Assembly: GCF_039555335.1 (NCBI RefSeq)
Contig: NC_092646.1
Location: 19,182,029-19,246,028, forward strand
Length of the DNA: 64,000 nt
Direction: 5' to 3'
Source of the DNA: Amphiura filiformis
Lineage: Eukaryota; Echinodermata; Ophiuroidea; Amphilepidida; Amphiuridae
The position numbers were made by a program, and so were the translations under genes. This document shows, piece after piece, positions 62,291 to 64,000 of this stretch (within the stretch, counting starts at the first letter, position 1; every line of letters starts with the position of its first letter). The notes beneath the pieces are model-generated. The model was given only the letters and a program-made list of their open reading frames with translations, was not told the DNA's origin and ran no database searches.

Positions 62291-63267
62291 TGTCTGATAG
62301 GCATGTTCTTGAGTGTGGCGTACCTCAAGGCTCTATTATTGGGCCAAGAGTGTTTACAAAATATTCTCAGTATATTGCCAACATAATCCGTCGTCATGGT
62401 TTACATTTTCACATATATACCGATGATGTTCAAATCTATATGTTTTTCAATCCCAAGATTCCTGGTGATTCAGCATGTGCCATCTTCAAGCTATCCATGT
62501 GTGTTGAGGAAGTTCGTGATTGGATGCTTTGTAATATGCTCAAGTTAAATGACTCCAAAACTGAGTTTTTCATTGCTGCCCCTCCACACAATATGCCAAG
62601 TCTCTCCAACATCAATATAAAGATTGGTGATGCTGAAGTAATTCCATCTGCTACCATCAGGAATCTGGGAGTTGTTTTTGATGCTACGATGAACATGTCT
62701 AACCATATAACATCTATTTGTAAAACAGTTAACTTTCTCTTGTGGAACTTGTCCAGAATTCGTAGGTTTGTCACCGAAGATGCATCCAGTAATGCCATGC
62801 GGGCACTAGTGTTATCCAAGATAGATTATGCCAACGCCCTTCTGTCTGGATGTAGAAGCAAAGACGTTGCTCGCTTACAAAGACTACAAAACCGTGCTGC
62901 CCGCATTATCTTCCAAGTTCCACGCCGTCATTCATCTTCACCTCTTTTAAATTCATTACACTGGCTTCCAATAGACAAGAGAATTTGCTTCAAAGTGCTA
63001 CTTTACATTTACAAGACATTGAACGATCTGGCACCACCCTACCTCTCTGATTGTCTGACCATCCGTGTTCCAACTAGGGAAGGTCTTCGTTCTAATCAAG
63101 ATCTTACGCGCCTTATAATTCCTAAGACAAACAGACTGATAGGCGATGGATCGTTCAGTGTCTTTGGACCCAGAATCTGGAACAATCTTCCTTCATCCAT
63201 TAGGTCATCTCCCACAGTTACTACTTTCAAACGTAGCCTGAAAACCCATCTTTTTAACCATTGCTAA
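62287..63267 (+). CDS. LINE reverse transcriptase, C-terminal part
   Basis: 326 codons. It has RT motif B (LECGVPQGSIIGP), the YxDD box as YTDDVQIY, thumb-like LKLNDSKTEF and NLGVVFD, then RLQRLQNRAARII, LHWLPIDKRI, and the terminal pattern GDGSFSVFGPRIWNNLPSSI to KTHLFNHC. It overlaps the previous frame by 4 nt. The break between motif A and motif B is a frameshift, not domain loss. Confidence 0.9.
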   Translation: MMSDRHVLECGVPQGSIIGPRVFTKYSQYIANIIRRHGLHFHIYTDDVQIYMFFNPKIPGDSACAIFKLSMCVEEVRDWMLCNMLKLNDSKTEFFIAAPPHNMPSLSNINIKIGDAEVIPSATIRNLGVVFDATMNMSNHITSICKTVNFLLWNLSRIRRFVTEDASSNAMRALVLSKIDYANALLSGCRSKDVARLQRLQNRAARIIFQVPRRHSSSPLLNSLHWLPIDKRICFKVLLYIYKTLNDLAPPYLSDCLTIRVPTREGLRSNQDLTRLIIPKTNRLIGDGSFSVFGPRIWNNLPSSIRSSPTVTTFKRSLKTHLFNHC

Positions 63268-63427
63268 TTTTATGTTGTTTCTTTTGCATATTTTTGTTTA
63301 CTTGTAGTCTTTAGTAGTAGGGTAAGTTTTTCTGTAAAGTGCAATGATCATTTCTTTGAAATTGCGCTATATAAATGCCGTTGTATGTATGTATGTATGT
63401 ATGTATATGTTCGTTACCCATATCAAA

Positions 63428-63740
63428 AAATGAGACCTTTCCGGATAACTTCCCGATAGTCACCGGGTAGAAACCGGCAAATTTCACATGCAAATTAGAT
63501 AGGTAGCGGGTGACTACCCGATAAATTTTTGGGAAACCATAGTGGATACCTTTCAGGTAATAGGTACCGGATGACTACCCGATGACTTTTTTGGGAAACT
63601 AGCGGGTAACTACCCTGTGACTTTTTGGGGGAACTAGCGGATAACTACCCGATAACTTTTCGGGGACCTAGCGGATAACTTTTGGTGACAATATACCTGG
63701 TGACCTCTTTGGAGACTTCCTATTGACCTTTTGGGGAATG
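63428..63740. repeat. Short-period degenerate repeat (GATAACTACCCG words)
   Basis: At least eight variants of a GATAACTACCCGATAACTTTT-like unit (CCGGATAACTTCCC, GGTGACTACCCGATAAATTT, GGATGACTACCCGATGACTT, GGGTAACTACCCTGTGACTT and so on) alternate with GGGGA/GGGAAACTAGCGG spacers, right after the LINE's (GTAT)n tail. A minisatellite-like array, ~40-60 bp spacing. Confidence 0.7.
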
Positions 63741-64000
63741 CAGAAATACAAATTCATGAGTATGCACAAATTTATTAGACAGTAAGCTTATTATTAGAAT
63801 TGTATTTTTTGGAGAAATACAACTACTAAGGAGTGGCAGTCTTGCAATAAGAAACTTGAAAGTGTACAATGTAAATTGTAGTTATTGTACAAAAATATTC
63901 TTCTGATGTAATTTGGTTCACACCTTTATAATTAATGTACAACCAAATTGTTATAGTATATGTATTACAGTACCTAAATGTGATGACACAGCCTATAATG

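Larger units (their letters stand above)
59715..63410 (+). mobile_element. CR1/L2-like non-LTR retrotransposon (LINE), long but frame-disrupted
   Basis: AP endonuclease and reverse transcriptase are both recognisable on one strand, followed by a 3' tail ATTGCGCTATATAAATGCCG then (GTAT)n, as in CR1/L2-type elements. The coding region is split into three frames by disruptions near 61350-61365 and near 62285. I could not define the 5' end or a separate ORF1. It lies 4 kb upstream of the SRCR exon and is not part of the receptor gene. LINE relics with related C-terminal RT sequence lie at 4300-5130 and 5559-7094. Confidence 0.9.

Overview
This is eukaryotic (metazoan) genomic DNA. It is AT-rich, with small phase-conserved exons, introns full of transposons, long microsatellites, an intron-embedded tRNA gene and APE-type LINEs. 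The domain repertoire (SRCR, calcium-binding EGF, F5/8C discoidin, adhesion-GPCR core) and the density of short inverted-repeat elements suggest a marine invertebrate deuterostome such as an echinoderm or hemichordate. That placement is inference; nothing in the window proves the species.

Two multi-exon genes are readable, both on the minus strand. The right-hand gene (stop at 28583; exons traced to 50929-51051 and probably to an SRCR exon at 55496-55807) is an adhesion G-protein-coupled receptor. From N to C terminus it has SRCR, ten cbEGF exons, a seven-exon GAIN domain with GPS cleavage motif, ten exons covering all seven transmembrane helices, and a short cytoplasmic tail. Exon phases are compatible at every junction I checked from EGF-2 to the stop; the EGF-1 exon lacks an AG acceptor. 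The left-hand gene (exons 19084 down to 374, running off the left edge) starts at the earliest visible exon with a two-exon F5/8C domain, then cbEGF exons of mixed quality, an SRCR exon of the same 312-nt length, and a tandem array of cbEGF exons repeating every ~266 bp. It looks like a paralogue whose 3' part lies outside the window. Shared EGF subtype order (A-B-A') and equal SRCR length point to segmental duplication.

Layout: 1-2.9 kb, tandem EGF exons and SRCR. 2.9-11.7 kb, a long intron with LINE relics, a nested 1-kb terminal-inverted-repeat element, MITEs and a fold-back element. 11.3-14.3 kb, EGF and discoidin exons with several decayed exons. 14.3-19.1 kb, transposase relic, ~140-bp tandem repeat, first discoidin exon. 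19.1-28.6 kb, apparently gene-free apart from repeats. 28.6-42.6 kb, 7TM and GAIN exons. 42.9-51.1 kb, ten EGF exons. 55.5-55.8 kb, SRCR. 59.7-63.4 kb, a long CR1/L2-like LINE with two frame disruptions.

The most notable points are the homogenised EGF exon array with a truncated fusion unit, decayed and inverted EGF exons, six long microsatellites each lying just upstream of a splice acceptor, a solo LTR whose empty site can be read in a paralogous repeat copy, a LINE interrupted by a precisely delimited TIR element, and a 2A-like NPGP motif at the start of the LINE ORF.
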